Origin: a virus
Strand: one strand, 5' to 3'
Length of the DNA: 27,975 nucleotides
IMG/VR virus record: IMGVR_UViG_3300032047_000100
Span: 1 to 27,975 of that record
Below, piece by piece: positions 11,249 to 20,351 of the stretch. The stretch's first letter is position 1. Every line of letters begins with the position of its first letter. Both the position numbers and the translations under genes were made by a program. Under the pieces are notes generated by a model, which saw only the letters and a list, made by a program, of their open reading frames with translations, ran no database searches and was not told where the DNA came from.

Positions 11249-13461
11249 TGTACGAGCAAGATTTATTTAAAATAATAGAACCAATTAAAAAAACGACTAT
11301 TAGTCGTCTTAACAAAGGTAAAAAATGGAAATATGGATATAATAAAGAACATGATATTGTTGTTATCTCAAAGACGGGAAAAATTGGTGAAGTCATTGAA
11401 ATCCAAGGTTTGCGAATTGGCTTGCCGTTGGAACCAAAAGGAGTGTACGTGCACCCCAAAAACAAATGGGTAAAATTTGAACAACCTAAAGAATTATCTC
11501 GTTTAAAGAATATATTTGATTGGAGAAACTATCCTGAAGAGAAAAAAGATCAGTGGTACGATTATATAGACGAGGAGTTTAAAAGAAGAGACGAAGGGTT
11601 TTGGTTTATGAACAATGGTAAACCAACTTATATAGTAGGAACTCATTATATGTACTTGCAATGGAGCAAGATAGATGTTGGAGCTCCAGACTTTAGGGAC
11701 GCAAATAGATTGTTCTTTATATTCTGGGAGGCTTGTAAAGCAGACAAAAGATGTTACGGTATGTGTTATCTAAAGAACAGAAGATCAGGGTTTTCGTTCA
11801 TGTCATCTGCAGAAACAGTTAATTTGGCCACTATATCGAGTGATAGTAGATATGGGATACTATCTAAAACAGGTTCAGATGCGAAAAAAATGTTCACAGA
11901 CAAAGTTGTTCCTATATCGATTAACTATCCATTCTTTTTTAAACCTGTCCAAGATGGTATGGATCGTCCTAAATCCGAACTTGCTTATAGAGTGCCTGCT
12001 AGTAAATTTACAAGAAAGAAAATGTCAGCTACAGATGGCATGGAGGAAATTGAAGGGTTAGACACTACTATTGATTGGAAGAATACAGGTGACAATAGTT
12101 ATGATGGTGAAAAATTAGCATTATTAGTACATGATGAAAGTGGTAAATGGGAAAGACCAGATAATATATTAAACAACTGGCGTGTTACAAAAACATGTCT
12201 TAGATTAGGTAGTAGGATTATAGGTAAGTGTATGATGGGGTCAACTTCCAACGCCCTAGATAAAGGTGGAGATAACTTCAAAAAACTATACAATGCATCA
12301 GACGTCACTAAAAGAAATAGAAATGGTCAGACAAAGTCTGGTTTATACTCTTTGTTTATCCCAATGGAGTGGAACTACGAAGGATTTATTGACGAGCACG
12401 GAGTTCCAGTATTCACTACTCCTGACACAGATGTGTTTGCCCCAGACGGTGAACTAATAGATATAGGAGTAGTAGATAGTTGGCAAAATGAAGTAGATGG
12501 CTTAAAAGGAGATCAAGATGCTTTAAACGAATTCTACAGACAGTTCCCAAGAACTACAGAGCACGCGTTTAGGGATGAATCAAAAGGTAGTATATTTAAC
12601 TTAGTTAAGATATACGAGCAGATAGATTACAACGAAGAAATGTCTAGAACCCTAGGAGTTACTCAAGGTAATTTTCAATGGGTCAATGGAATTAAAGATT
12701 CACAAGTGATATTCTATCCAGATCCAAAGGGTAGATTTAAAGTTAGTTGGGTTCCACCTTCTAGCATACAAAATAGAGTGGTTTTAAAAAATGGTATAAA
12801 ATATCCTGGTAATGAACACATGGGGGCATTTGGTTGTGACTCTTATGATATATCGGGAACCGTAGATGGAGAAGGATCTAAAGGAGCACTACACGGCTTA
12901 ACCAGGTTTAGTATGGAGGACGCTCCTGCGAATAGCTTCTTTTTAGAATACTTATCAAGACCACCTACGGCTGAAATATTCTTTGAAGATGTTTTAATGG
13001 CGTTAGTGTTTTATGGAATGCCAATACTCGCGGAGAATAATAAACCTAGATTATTATACTATTTAAGAAGAAGAGGGTATAGAGGTTTTTCTATGAATCG
13101 ACCTGATAAAATATGGAATAAATTATCTGTAGCGGAGAAAGAAGTTGGTGGAATACCAAACTCTAGTGAGGATATAAAACAAGCTCACGCGGCAGCAATC
13201 GAGATGTATATTCAAGATCACGTAGGCGTGAAACAAGATGGAACTTTTGGAGACTTGTATTTCAATGCTTTGTTAAATGATTGGAGTAGGTTCGATATAA
13301 ACAAAAGAACGAAGTATGATGCGTCTATAAGTTCTGGTTTGGCTATTATGGCAAATAATAGGCATTTATATGCGCCAAACGCTAAGGTTGAAAAACCTAA
13401 ATTAAATATAAACATTTCCAAGTATAGTAATACTGGGACTAATTCACAAATAATAAAATAA
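11248..13461 (+). CDS. terL: Terminase large subunit (packaging ATPase-nuclease)
   Basis: I start at ATG 11248, overlapping the upstream stop (TGATG), 737 aa; GTG at 11245 would add one residue. Numbering counts from the GTG. The ATPase has a degenerate Walker A (LKNRRSGFSFMSS, 176-188; no GK[ST]), a strong Walker B ALLVHDES (292-299, Asp297/Glu298) and a coupling motif MGSTSN (331-336). RQFPRTTEHAF (432-442) is a familiar terminase segment before the nuclease. The nuclease half shows acidic clusters at FGCDSYD (529-535), FFEDVLMAL (579-587) and DWSRFDINKRTKYDAS (679-694) that could bind the metals. The length is at the upper end for the family. It powers DNA translocation into the prohead through the portal encoded next. 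Confidence 0.92.
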   Translation: MYEQDLFKIIEPIKKTTISRLNKGKKWKYGYNKEHDIVVISKTGKIGEVIEIQGLRIGLPLEPKGVYVHPKNKWVKFEQPKELSRLKNIFDWRNYPEEKKDQWYDYIDEEFKRRDEGFWFMNNGKPTYIVGTHYMYLQWSKIDVGAPDFRDANRLFFIFWEACKADKRCYGMCYLKNRRSGFSFMSSAETVNLATISSDSRYGILSKTGSDAKKMFTDKVVPISINYPFFFKPVQDGMDRPKSELAYRVPASKFTRKKMSATDGMEEIEGLDTTIDWKNTGDNSYDGEKLALLVHDESGKWERPDNILNNWRVTKTCLRLGSRIIGKCMMGSTSNALDKGGDNFKKLYNASDVTKRNRNGQTKSGLYSLFIPMEWNYEGFIDEHGVPVFTTPDTDVFAPDGELIDIGVVDSWQNEVDGLKGDQDALNEFYRQFPRTTEHAFRDESKGSIFNLVKIYEQIDYNEEMSRTLGVTQGNFQWVNGIKDSQVIFYPDPKGRFKVSWVPPSSIQNRVVLKNGIKYPGNEHMGAFGCDSYDISGTVDGEGSKGALHGLTRFSMEDAPANSFFLEYLSRPPTAEIFFEDVLMALVFYGMPILAENNKPRLLYYLRRRGYRGFSMNRPDKIWNKLSVAEKEVGGIPNSSEDIKQAHAAAIEMYIQDHVGVKQDGTFGDLYFNALLNDWSRFDINKRTKYDASISSGLAIMANNRHLYAPNAKVEKPKLNINISKYSNTGTNSQIIK

Positions 13462-13465
13462 ATAT

Positions 13466-15883
13466 ATGGCAGAGTCTGGCAATAGTTATTTTCCAAATCA
13501 AACTGTAAGTGACGCTGAAAAGCTGAGCTACGATTATGGTTTAAAGGTTGGTAAAGCAATAGAGCAAGAGTGGTTTAATAATGATAGAAGTCTTAATAGA
13601 TATAAATCTAATCAAAACAATTTTCATAGTTTAAGGTTGTACGCTCGTGGCGAGCAATCAATTCAAAAATACAAGGATGAATTATCTATAAACGGTGATT
13701 TGTCCTATTTAAATTTAGACTGGAAACCAGTACCTATTATATCTAAATTTGTGGATATAGTTGTGAACGGTATTGCTGAAAGAACTTATGACATAAAAGC
13801 GTTCTCGCAAGACCCACATGGTGTTGCCAAGCGAACAAAATATATGGAGTCCATACTTTCAGATATGAGAACAAGAGAGTTAAATGAATTTTCTAAAGAG
13901 GCCTTTGGAATATCTATAGCTGAGAATGATGAGGATACTTTGCCTGAAACAAAAGAAGAGTTAGAATTACACATGCAGTTAACTTACAAGCAGGCTGTAG
14001 AATTAGCAGAAGAACAAGCTTTAAATGTTTTAATGGAAGGTAATAAATACGAATTAATTAAAAAGCAGTTTTATTATGATCTAACGGTGTTGGGTATAGG
14101 TGCTGTTAAAACCTCGTTTAATACCTCTGAGGGTGTTGTTATAGATTATGTAGATCCAGCCAACTTGGTCTATTCTTACACTGAGTCACCTTATTTTGAC
14201 GATATATATTATGTTGGTGAGGTTAAAACTATCCCTGTAAATGAATTAGCAAAACAATTTCCTCATTTAACAGAAGTTGATCTTGAGGATATAATGAAAA
14301 ACAAACCCAACAACAGATCTAATTACAACTCTATACATGCCTATGATAAGGAGGACAATAATACTATTCAAGTTTTATATTTCAACTGGAAATCGTACAT
14401 GAACGAAGTGTATAAAGTGAAAGAAACTGGAACAGGTGCTGATAAAATTATACCTAAAGACGACACGTTTAATCCACCACAAGAAAAAGAGGGTGGATAT
14501 AGTAGAATGCTGCGATCTGTAGAGTGTCTATATGACGGCGCTATGATTTTAGGCACTGACAAACTACTTAGATGGGAAATGGCATCTAATATGATGCGTC
14601 CTAAAAGTGACTTTACTAAAGTAAAAATGAACTATGCTATTGTAGCGCCAAGAATGTATAATGGAAAAATAGATTCATTAGTGAAACGTATAACTGGTTT
14701 TGCTGATATGATACAGTTAACTCATTTGAAATTACAACAAGTAATGGCTAGAATGGTGCCAGATGGTGTTTATTTAGACGCAGATGGTTTGGCAGAAGTT
14801 GATTTGGGTAATGGAACTAACTACAATCCACAAGAAGCATTAAACATGTTCTTTCAAACTGGTAGTGTTATAGGTAGATCATTCACAAGTGAAGGCGACA
14901 TGAATCCTGGTAAAGTACCTATTCAAGAAATAACATCTGGATCTGGCGGTAACAAAATGCAAGCTCTTATAGGTAATTATAATTACTACTTACAAATGAT
15001 AAGAGACGTAACCGGACTTAACGAAGCTAGAGACGGTAGTATGCCAGATAAAAATGCTTTAGTGGGGGTGCAAAAATTAGCTGCTGCTAATTCTAATACA
15101 GCAACTAGACATATACTGCAGGCTGGTTTATATTTAACTGCTGAAACAGCAGAGTGTTTATCACTTAGAGTTTCGGACATTATAGAGTATTCTCCAACTA
15201 AAGACGCTTTTATTCAAGCGATAGGCGTGCATAATGTAGCTACATTAGAAGAAATGCAAGATCTGCATTTATATGACTTTGGTATATTTATAGATTTAAT
15301 GCCAGATGAAGAAGAAAAAATGATGTTAGAAAACAATATACAAATGGCGCTGCAACAACAAAGCATAGAACTTGAAGATGCTATTGATGTTAGGGATATA
15401 AAAAATGTTAAACTAGCAAACCAATTGTTAAAGATAAGAAGAGCTAAGAAACAAGAAAGAGACAGACAGTTGCAATTAGAAAATATCCAAGCGCAAGCCC
15501 AATCTAACGCTCAAGCAGCTCAAGCGGCTGCCCAGACTGAAGTTCAAAAAGAACAAGCATTAACACAAAATAAGGCTCAACTTGAGCAAATGAAAGCGCA
15601 AATTGACGCTCAGAAAATGCAACAAGAAGTTGCCATGAAGAAAGAGTTAATGGCCCTAGAATTCCAATACAACATGCAATTAAAAGGAGTTGAAGTTGAT
15701 GGAATGAAAGATAGAGAAAAGCAAAAGGAAGATAGAAAAGACGAGAGAACAAAAATTCAAGCAACACAACAATCAGAAATGATTGAACAAAGAAATAGTG
15801 GAAAACCACCTAAAAACTTTGAATCCGCAGGTAATGATACCTTAGGCGGGGGATTTGATTTAGGCGCGTTTGACCCTAGTTAA
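13466..15883 (+). CDS. Portal protein
   Basis: 805 aa, directly after the terminase and before scaffold and capsid genes, the classic portal position. The N-terminal and central regions are alpha/beta (SKFVDIVVNGIAERTYDIKA; VIDYVDPANLVYSYTESPYF). Residues about 390-440 contain NGKIDSLVKRITGFADMIQL with LQQVMARMVPDG, the stem/wing segment typical of large portals, and RDVTGLNEARDG is a characteristic portal motif. The last ~170 residues are a long Gln/Ala/Lys-rich helix (AQAQSNAQAAQAAAQTEVQK), probably the barrel or crown coiled coil reaching into the head. The extreme C-terminus has FESAGNDTLGGGFDLGAF. The large size resembles portals of podovirus-like and crAss-like phages. It forms the dodecameric DNA channel. 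Confidence 0.9.
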   Translation: MAESGNSYFPNQTVSDAEKLSYDYGLKVGKAIEQEWFNNDRSLNRYKSNQNNFHSLRLYARGEQSIQKYKDELSINGDLSYLNLDWKPVPIISKFVDIVVNGIAERTYDIKAFSQDPHGVAKRTKYMESILSDMRTRELNEFSKEAFGISIAENDEDTLPETKEELELHMQLTYKQAVELAEEQALNVLMEGNKYELIKKQFYYDLTVLGIGAVKTSFNTSEGVVIDYVDPANLVYSYTESPYFDDIYYVGEVKTIPVNELAKQFPHLTEVDLEDIMKNKPNNRSNYNSIHAYDKEDNNTIQVLYFNWKSYMNEVYKVKETGTGADKIIPKDDTFNPPQEKEGGYSRMLRSVECLYDGAMILGTDKLLRWEMASNMMRPKSDFTKVKMNYAIVAPRMYNGKIDSLVKRITGFADMIQLTHLKLQQVMARMVPDGVYLDADGLAEVDLGNGTNYNPQEALNMFFQTGSVIGRSFTSEGDMNPGKVPIQEITSGSGGNKMQALIGNYNYYLQMIRDVTGLNEARDGSMPDKNALVGVQKLAAANSNTATRHILQAGLYLTAETAECLSLRVSDIIEYSPTKDAFIQAIGVHNVATLEEMQDLHLYDFGIFIDLMPDEEEKMMLENNIQMALQQQSIELEDAIDVRDIKNVKLANQLLKIRRAKKQERDRQLQLENIQAQAQSNAQAAQAAAQTEVQKEQALTQNKAQLEQMKAQIDAQKMQQEVAMKKELMALEFQYNMQLKGVEVDGMKDREKQKEDRKDERTKIQATQQSEMIEQRNSGKPPKNFESAGNDTLGGGFDLGAFDPS

Positions 15884-15911
15884 AATTTATTAATTATTAT
15901 TATATTATATT

Positions 15912-17102
15912 ATGGAAGAAAAAGATGAACAAGTAGTTGAAGAGACTACCCAAGAAACAACTGAACAAGTTGATGAAAGTAAATTTGAATCTGCTGGTGA
16001 CGATAGTGTTATAAAAGTAGATTTAAACAAACCACCAACACCAAAAGAAGAGAAAAATGAAACTAAAGAAGATAACGCTGACGACAGCGGAGTGGTTGCA
16101 GGGTCTGAAAACGCCGAGCCCACACAAGAACAAGAAGAAGTACAACCGGAAGCTGAAACACAAGAAACTCCAGTATTAGAAGAAATTACTGAAGAAGAAG
16201 TTGAAGAGCAAGTTGAAGAAATGGCTACTGAAGCAGAAGAAGCTATTAAAGAAAACTTAGAAACCGGTAAACCATTACCAGAGAATATCCAAAAGTTAAT
16301 GGACTTTATGGAAGAAACTGGTGGAGATTTAAATGACTATGTAAAGCTTAACCAAGATTATTCAAAATTAGATGATCAAAATCTATTATACGAATACTAC
16401 AAGCAAACAAAACCTCATTTAAATAACGAAGAAATTAACTTCCTTATGGAAGATTCGTTCTCTTATGACGAAGAAGTTGATGAAGATAGAGATATACGAA
16501 GAAAGAAATTAGCGCTAAAAGAGCAAGTTGCCAGCGCTAGAGCCCATCTGGACGGGCAAAAGTCCAAATACTATGAAGAAATTAAAGCTGGTTCAAAGCT
16601 CACGGGTGAGCAGCAGAAAGCAGTTGATTTCTTTAATAGATACAACAAGGAGTCAGAAGCAACTAAAAAAACAGTTAAAACAAACTCTGACATTTTTACA
16701 CAGAAAACAAATAATGTTTTCAACGACAAGTTCAAAGGTTTTGAATATAACGTCGGTGATAAAAAATACAGGTTTAATGTAAACAACGCCGAAGAGGTTA
16801 AAAATACCCAGAGCGATATAAGTAATTTCACCAAAAAGTTTTTGGATAAGAATTCTGCTTTAACAGACGCTAAGGGTTATCACAAATCTCTATACACGGC
16901 GATGAATGCGGACGCTGTTGCAAAACACTTTTATGAACAAGGAAAAGCTGATGCTATGAAAGATAGTGTTGCTAAGGCCAAAAATGTTAATATGAATCCA
17001 AGACAAGCTCATGGAAAGATTGAAGCAGGTGGTTTGAAGTTCAAAGTGCTAGGAGAAGATTCTTCTGATTTTAAGTTTAAAATTAAAAACAAAAATAAAT
17101 AA
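15912..17102 (+). CDS. Putative scaffolding protein
   Basis: 396 aa. Residues 1-120 are extremely acidic and disordered (Glu/Thr/Gln-rich), the centre is helical (LLYEYYKQTKPHLNNEEINF; RRKKLALKEQVASARAHL), and the last third is basic, ending in FKFKIKNKNK. An acidic, helical protein with a basic C-terminus placed between portal and major capsid genes is the usual profile of a scaffold, which drives prohead assembly and binds capsid protein through its basic tail. Near residue 25 it has KFESAGDDS, matching the end of the portal (NFESAGNDT). The start follows a TATTATATTATATT leader almost repeated before 18620. No protease motif is seen, so it is not a fused maturation protease. Confidence 0.85.
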   Translation: MEEKDEQVVEETTQETTEQVDESKFESAGDDSVIKVDLNKPPTPKEEKNETKEDNADDSGVVAGSENAEPTQEQEEVQPEAETQETPVLEEITEEEVEEQVEEMATEAEEAIKENLETGKPLPENIQKLMDFMEETGGDLNDYVKLNQDYSKLDDQNLLYEYYKQTKPHLNNEEINFLMEDSFSYDEEVDEDRDIRRKKLALKEQVASARAHLDGQKSKYYEEIKAGSKLTGEQQKAVDFFNRYNKESEATKKTVKTNSDIFTQKTNNVFNDKFKGFEYNVGDKKYRFNVNNAEEVKNTQSDISNFTKKFLDKNSALTDAKGYHKSLYTAMNADAVAKHFYEQGKADAMKDSVAKAKNVNMNPRQAHGKIEAGGLKFKVLGEDSSDFKFKIKNKNK

Positions 17103-17122
17103 AAATTTAAAATTATTACAAA

Positions 17123-18544
17123 ATGGCAATTACAGGAGTAACGGCGGGTGCATTGACACCATCGCCAAGAAAACAGACGCTTGCGTCTGCATATATTGAC
17201 TTTGCTGACGGTTCCTCAGGGAATGACTGGTCGCAACAATACCTACCAGACTTGATGGAAAAAGAAGCAGAGATTTTTGGAAACAGAACTATCTCAGGTT
17301 TCTTATCACAAGTTGGAGCTGAAGAAGCTATGGCCTCTGACCAAGTTGTTTGGTCTGAGCAAGGTAGATTACATTTACATTACAAAAATTGTACTGTATC
17401 AACTAATACAATTACTATTGTTAACGAAACTGATGGTTCTGCATCTGTATCTACACACGGTATACGTAAAGGTGACATGGTATTAATCTCAGACGCTAAT
17501 GCAACTATTAGAGCTTTCGTTAATGACGTGGCTGCTGATACTATTGCAGTATTACCTTATACTCACGCGAATATCGCTGGTGCTGGTGTTGCTAGTACAA
17601 CTAACGTTAGTGTATTAGTTTACGGTTCTGAGTACGTTAAAGGTGTTACAGGAAGAGACGGGGCTAACGCGCCAACGTTCAAATCTTATAGCAACAAACC
17701 AATCATATTAAAAGACAAGTATGAGATCTCTGGATCTGATGCGTCTGCAATTGGTTGGGTTGAAGTTTCTGGTGAAGACGGTCAGAATGGATACTTATGG
17801 TACTTAAAAGCCGAAGGTGATACTAGAGCTAGATTTACTGATTATTTAGAAATGGCAATGCTTGAGTCTGTATCAGCAACTGTTACGGTTACTAATACTG
17901 ATTCAGCTACTGGTGGTACAATGACTGGTACTGAAGGTTTATTCGCTGCTATCGAAGCAAGAGGTAATCAAACTTCTGGTGTTACTGGTGTTAATGCTGC
18001 TACTGATTTAGCAGAATTTGACGCTATCTTAGCTGAGTTTGATAAAAACGGCGCTATTGAGGAGAACATGATGTTTGTTGATAGATCAACTGCTTTAGCA
18101 ATGGATGACATGTTAGCTTCTATGAATTCTTATGGGGCTGGTGGTACTTCTTACGGAGTATTCAATAACTCTGAAGACATGGCTTTAAACTTAGGTTTCT
18201 CTGGTTTCAGAAGAGGTTCTTATGACTTCTATAAGTCTGACTGGAAATATCTAAACGATGCAGCTGCTAGAGGTGGTATGATTGATACTGTTAGTAATAT
18301 TCGTGGGGCTATAATTCCAGCGGGTGTATCGTCTGTATACGATCAAACTTTAGGTAAAAACCTAAAACGTCCATTCTTACATGTTAGATATAGAGCTTCG
18401 CAAACTGAATCAAGAAAAATGAAAACTTGGGTAACAGGAGCGGTTGGAGCTGTAACATCTGATCTAGATGCAATGGAAGTACACTATTTATCTGAAAGAT
18501 GCTTAGTGGTTCAAGGTGCAAACAATTTCATGTTAATGAACTAA
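17123..18544 (+). CDS. Major capsid protein
   Basis: 473 aa. The position after portal and scaffold, the size, and the low-charge, Ala/Gly/Thr/Ser-rich composition identify the capsid subunit. Segments such as KSYSNKPIILKDKYEISGSD, RARFTDYLEMAM, ENMMFVDRSTALAMDDMLAS and FLHVRYRASQTESRKMKTWV have the helix/strand alternation of an HK97-type subunit. Residues about 95-165 form a Thr/Val/Ala-rich beta insertion (TDGSASVSTHGIRKGDMVLI), perhaps a surface domain. Codons are more uniform (many GCT, ACT, GGT) than in its neighbours, consistent with very high expression. An intrinsic terminator follows immediately. It is the likely main client of the phage chaperonin. Confidence 0.93.
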   Translation: MAITGVTAGALTPSPRKQTLASAYIDFADGSSGNDWSQQYLPDLMEKEAEIFGNRTISGFLSQVGAEEAMASDQVVWSEQGRLHLHYKNCTVSTNTITIVNETDGSASVSTHGIRKGDMVLISDANATIRAFVNDVAADTIAVLPYTHANIAGAGVASTTNVSVLVYGSEYVKGVTGRDGANAPTFKSYSNKPIILKDKYEISGSDASAIGWVEVSGEDGQNGYLWYLKAEGDTRARFTDYLEMAMLESVSATVTVTNTDSATGGTMTGTEGLFAAIEARGNQTSGVTGVNAATDLAEFDAILAEFDKNGAIEENMMFVDRSTALAMDDMLASMNSYGAGGTSYGVFNNSEDMALNLGFSGFRRGSYDFYKSDWKYLNDAAARGGMIDTVSNIRGAIIPAGVSSVYDQTLGKNLKRPFLHVRYRASQTESRKMKTWVTGAVGAVTSDLDAMEVHYLSERCLVVQGANNFMLMN

Positions 18545-18557
18545 GCACAATTATTTT

Positions 18558-18597
18558 AAAGAGACTGGGATTAATTTCCCAGTCCCTTTATTTTTAT
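18558..18597 (+). terminator. Rho-independent terminator after the capsid gene
   Basis: GACTGGGA at 18563-18570 pairs with TCCCAGTC at 18577-18584, extended across one mismatch by AAAG/CTTT (18558-18561 with 18586-18589), then a T-rich run (TTTATTTTTATT). This is the best intrinsic terminator in the window. It would separate the abundant capsid transcript from the connector and tail genes downstream, partly or fully. Confidence 0.85.
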
Positions 18598-18619
18598 TAA
18601 TTTTATTATATATTATATT

Positions 18620-19519
18620 ATGGCAAAAAAAGAAAACAAAGGCATTTTTAACAAAATGCAAGATGCTTTTACTAAAAATGAAAAAAGCGTTGATCAAACA
18701 TTAACTGTAGACAATACAGAGGTGGAAACAACTCCACCGGTTGTAAAACAACCAAAGATTAAAACTCCAGTTATGGACGTTCCACAACCAAAAAAAAATA
18801 CTTGGGAAATAAAAGATAGACTCTATGTTTTAAAAAACGATAGAGCACCATTAAGTTATTCGATCAAAACGTCTGGTATTTACTATTTTGACAAAGAGGC
18901 GGGTTATGAAAGAGAGTTAAAATACACGTCCAATCAGAGAACTGTATTTGTAGATGAGATGAAAGGAGAGCAGAGGCTAGAACATATTGTTTTTAGAAAT
19001 GGTAGTTTATTTGTACCTAAAAACAAAGTAACACTACAACAGTTATTATCCTTATATCATCCTTTAAAAGATAGGCTTTTTGAAGAAGTCAATAAAGAAG
19101 CTGAGGCTATAGATGAGATTGGTGATTTAGAAACCGAAATAGCGGCATTAAACGCTGCTCAATCTATAGATATAGATATGGCTGAGGCAGTTATGCGTGT
19201 TGAGGTTGGTTCTAAAGTATCAGAGATGAGTTCTAAAGAGCTTAAAAGAGATTTGTTACTATATGCTAAAAGAAATCCTAGATTATTCTTAGATTTAGTA
19301 AATGATGAAAACGTTGTTTTAAGAAACTTTGGTATTAAAGCAACGGAAATGGGGATAATTAAGTTATCTCAAGATCAAAGAACTTTTTCATGGGGATCTA
19401 ATGATAGAAAACTAATGAATGTTCCTTTTGACGAACACCCTTACTCAGCTTTAGCTGCTTGGTTTAAAACTGACGAAGGAATGGAGATTTACTCCAATAT
19501 TGAAAAACGATTAAAATAA
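18620..19519 (+). CDS. Phage protein of unknown function in the head module, 299 aa
   Basis: The first ~70 residues are charged and Pro/Thr-rich, probably disordered (KKENKGIFNKMQDAFTKNEK). Residues about 65-150 look like a beta domain (DRLYVLKNDRAPLSYSIKT; YTSNQRTVFVDEMKGEQRLE; IVFRNGSLFVPKNKVTLQQL), and the rest is helical and acidic. This layout is seen in marine tailed phages next to the capsid gene, but I know no function. Gene order between capsid and connectors suggests a head-completion, vertex or minor head protein. A leader of TATTATATTATATT type precedes it, nearly the same as before the scaffold gene. Confidence 0.8.
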   Translation: MAKKENKGIFNKMQDAFTKNEKSVDQTLTVDNTEVETTPPVVKQPKIKTPVMDVPQPKKNTWEIKDRLYVLKNDRAPLSYSIKTSGIYYFDKEAGYERELKYTSNQRTVFVDEMKGEQRLEHIVFRNGSLFVPKNKVTLQQLLSLYHPLKDRLFEEVNKEAEAIDEIGDLETEIAALNAAQSIDIDMAEAVMRVEVGSKVSEMSSKELKRDLLLYAKRNPRLFLDLVNDENVVLRNFGIKATEMGIIKLSQDQRTFSWGSNDRKLMNVPFDEHPYSALAAWFKTDEGMEIYSNIEKRLK

Positions 19520-19526
19520 TAATCAC

Positions 19527-19566
19527 TTGTAGATGCAGTCGCTCTACGGGGCGATTGCAAATACAA
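19527..19566 (+). other. Strong stem-loop with UACG tetraloop in an intergenic gap
   Basis: TTGTA (19527-19531) pairs with TACAA (19562-19566). After a 3x3 internal loop, GCAGTCGCTC (19535-19544) pairs with GGGCGATTGC (19549-19558) with two G-U pairs, closing the loop TACG. C(UACG)G is an exceptionally stable UNCG-type tetraloop. No T-run follows, so it is unlikely to be an intrinsic terminator. It sits 13 bases before the next start and may protect mRNA, guide processing or regulate translation. Confidence 0.6.
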
Positions 19567-19579
19567 ACAAAAAGAAATT

Positions 19580-20347
19580 ATGGTAAGTATAGATAGAGTA
19601 TATCAAAAAGTTTTGGCATTAGCCAACAAAGAACAAAGAGGGTATATAACTCCTCAGGAGTTTAACTTATTTGCCGACCATGCTCAGATGGAAATCTTTG
19701 AGCAATATTTTTACGATATTAATCAATTTATAAGATTACCTGGTAATAACACTGGCCACTCGGATGTGGTTACCAATATTGAAGAGAAAATTAGTATTTT
19801 TGAAAGATACGATCAAAACGTTAGGGTGGAAGGTGGTCTTGGAAATGTTATGATGTCGGAGATTGATAATCTGTATAGATTAGAGATGGTAAGAGTTGAT
19901 TACGTTGCTAATAGTGTTTTTGTAGTAGCTGAAGAAGTACAACTTAATGAATTAAATAAATATGGCACAGCGCCTTTAGCCACTTGGTCTAAAAAAAGAC
20001 CAGTATACACGAGATACAAGGGCTCTACAAATCCTCAAGCGCTAAAAGTATACCCTAACCCAGAAGATGCAGTTTGGGATGCTGATAATCAAGAGTATAT
20101 ATTTACAGATCGTGTTCTTATTAGTTATATACAAAAACCATTAAAACCAAACTGGTCTTATGTAGTTGTAAATGATAAACCGTTATATAATGCAACTAGT
20201 GCTGTTGACTTTGAACTACATGGCTCAGAGGAAATAGAACTGGTATATAGAATACTAGCGCTAGCTGGTGTTGCTATAGAAAAACCACAATTAACACAGG
20301 TTGCGGCTGGACTTCAAGGCGCTCAAATTCAACAAGAAAAACAATAA
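19580..20347 (+). CDS. Head-tail connector/adaptor-type protein, 255 aa
   Basis: It begins with SIDRVYQKVLALANKEQRGY followed by ITPQEFNLFADHAQMEIFEQ, a helical N-terminal segment that recurs in marine phage connector-region proteins. A middle beta region follows (LEMVRVDYVANSVFVVAEEV; PQALKVYPNPED). The C-terminal helix (ELVYRILALAGVAIEKPQLT) is followed by a Gln-rich tail. Together with the next gene it occupies the place of head-completion/adaptor proteins, which seal the portal and join it to the tail. A specific match to P22 gp4 or T7 gp11 cannot be shown by eye, so the role is inferred from order and architecture. The gene starts 13 bases behind the UACG hairpin. Confidence 0.82.
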   Translation: MVSIDRVYQKVLALANKEQRGYITPQEFNLFADHAQMEIFEQYFYDINQFIRLPGNNTGHSDVVTNIEEKISIFERYDQNVRVEGGLGNVMMSEIDNLYRLEMVRVDYVANSVFVVAEEVQLNELNKYGTAPLATWSKKRPVYTRYKGSTNPQALKVYPNPEDAVWDADNQEYIFTDRVLISYIQKPLKPNWSYVVVNDKPLYNATSAVDFELHGSEEIELVYRILALAGVAIEKPQLTQVAAGLQGAQIQQEKQ

Positions 20348-20351
20348 ATAA

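Noticed and set aside
13218-15809. Minus-strand ORFs opposite terminase and portal (13218-13559, 15504-15809 and smaller ones)
   Set aside because: Antisense shadows of well-supported genes; no initiation context or independent motif.
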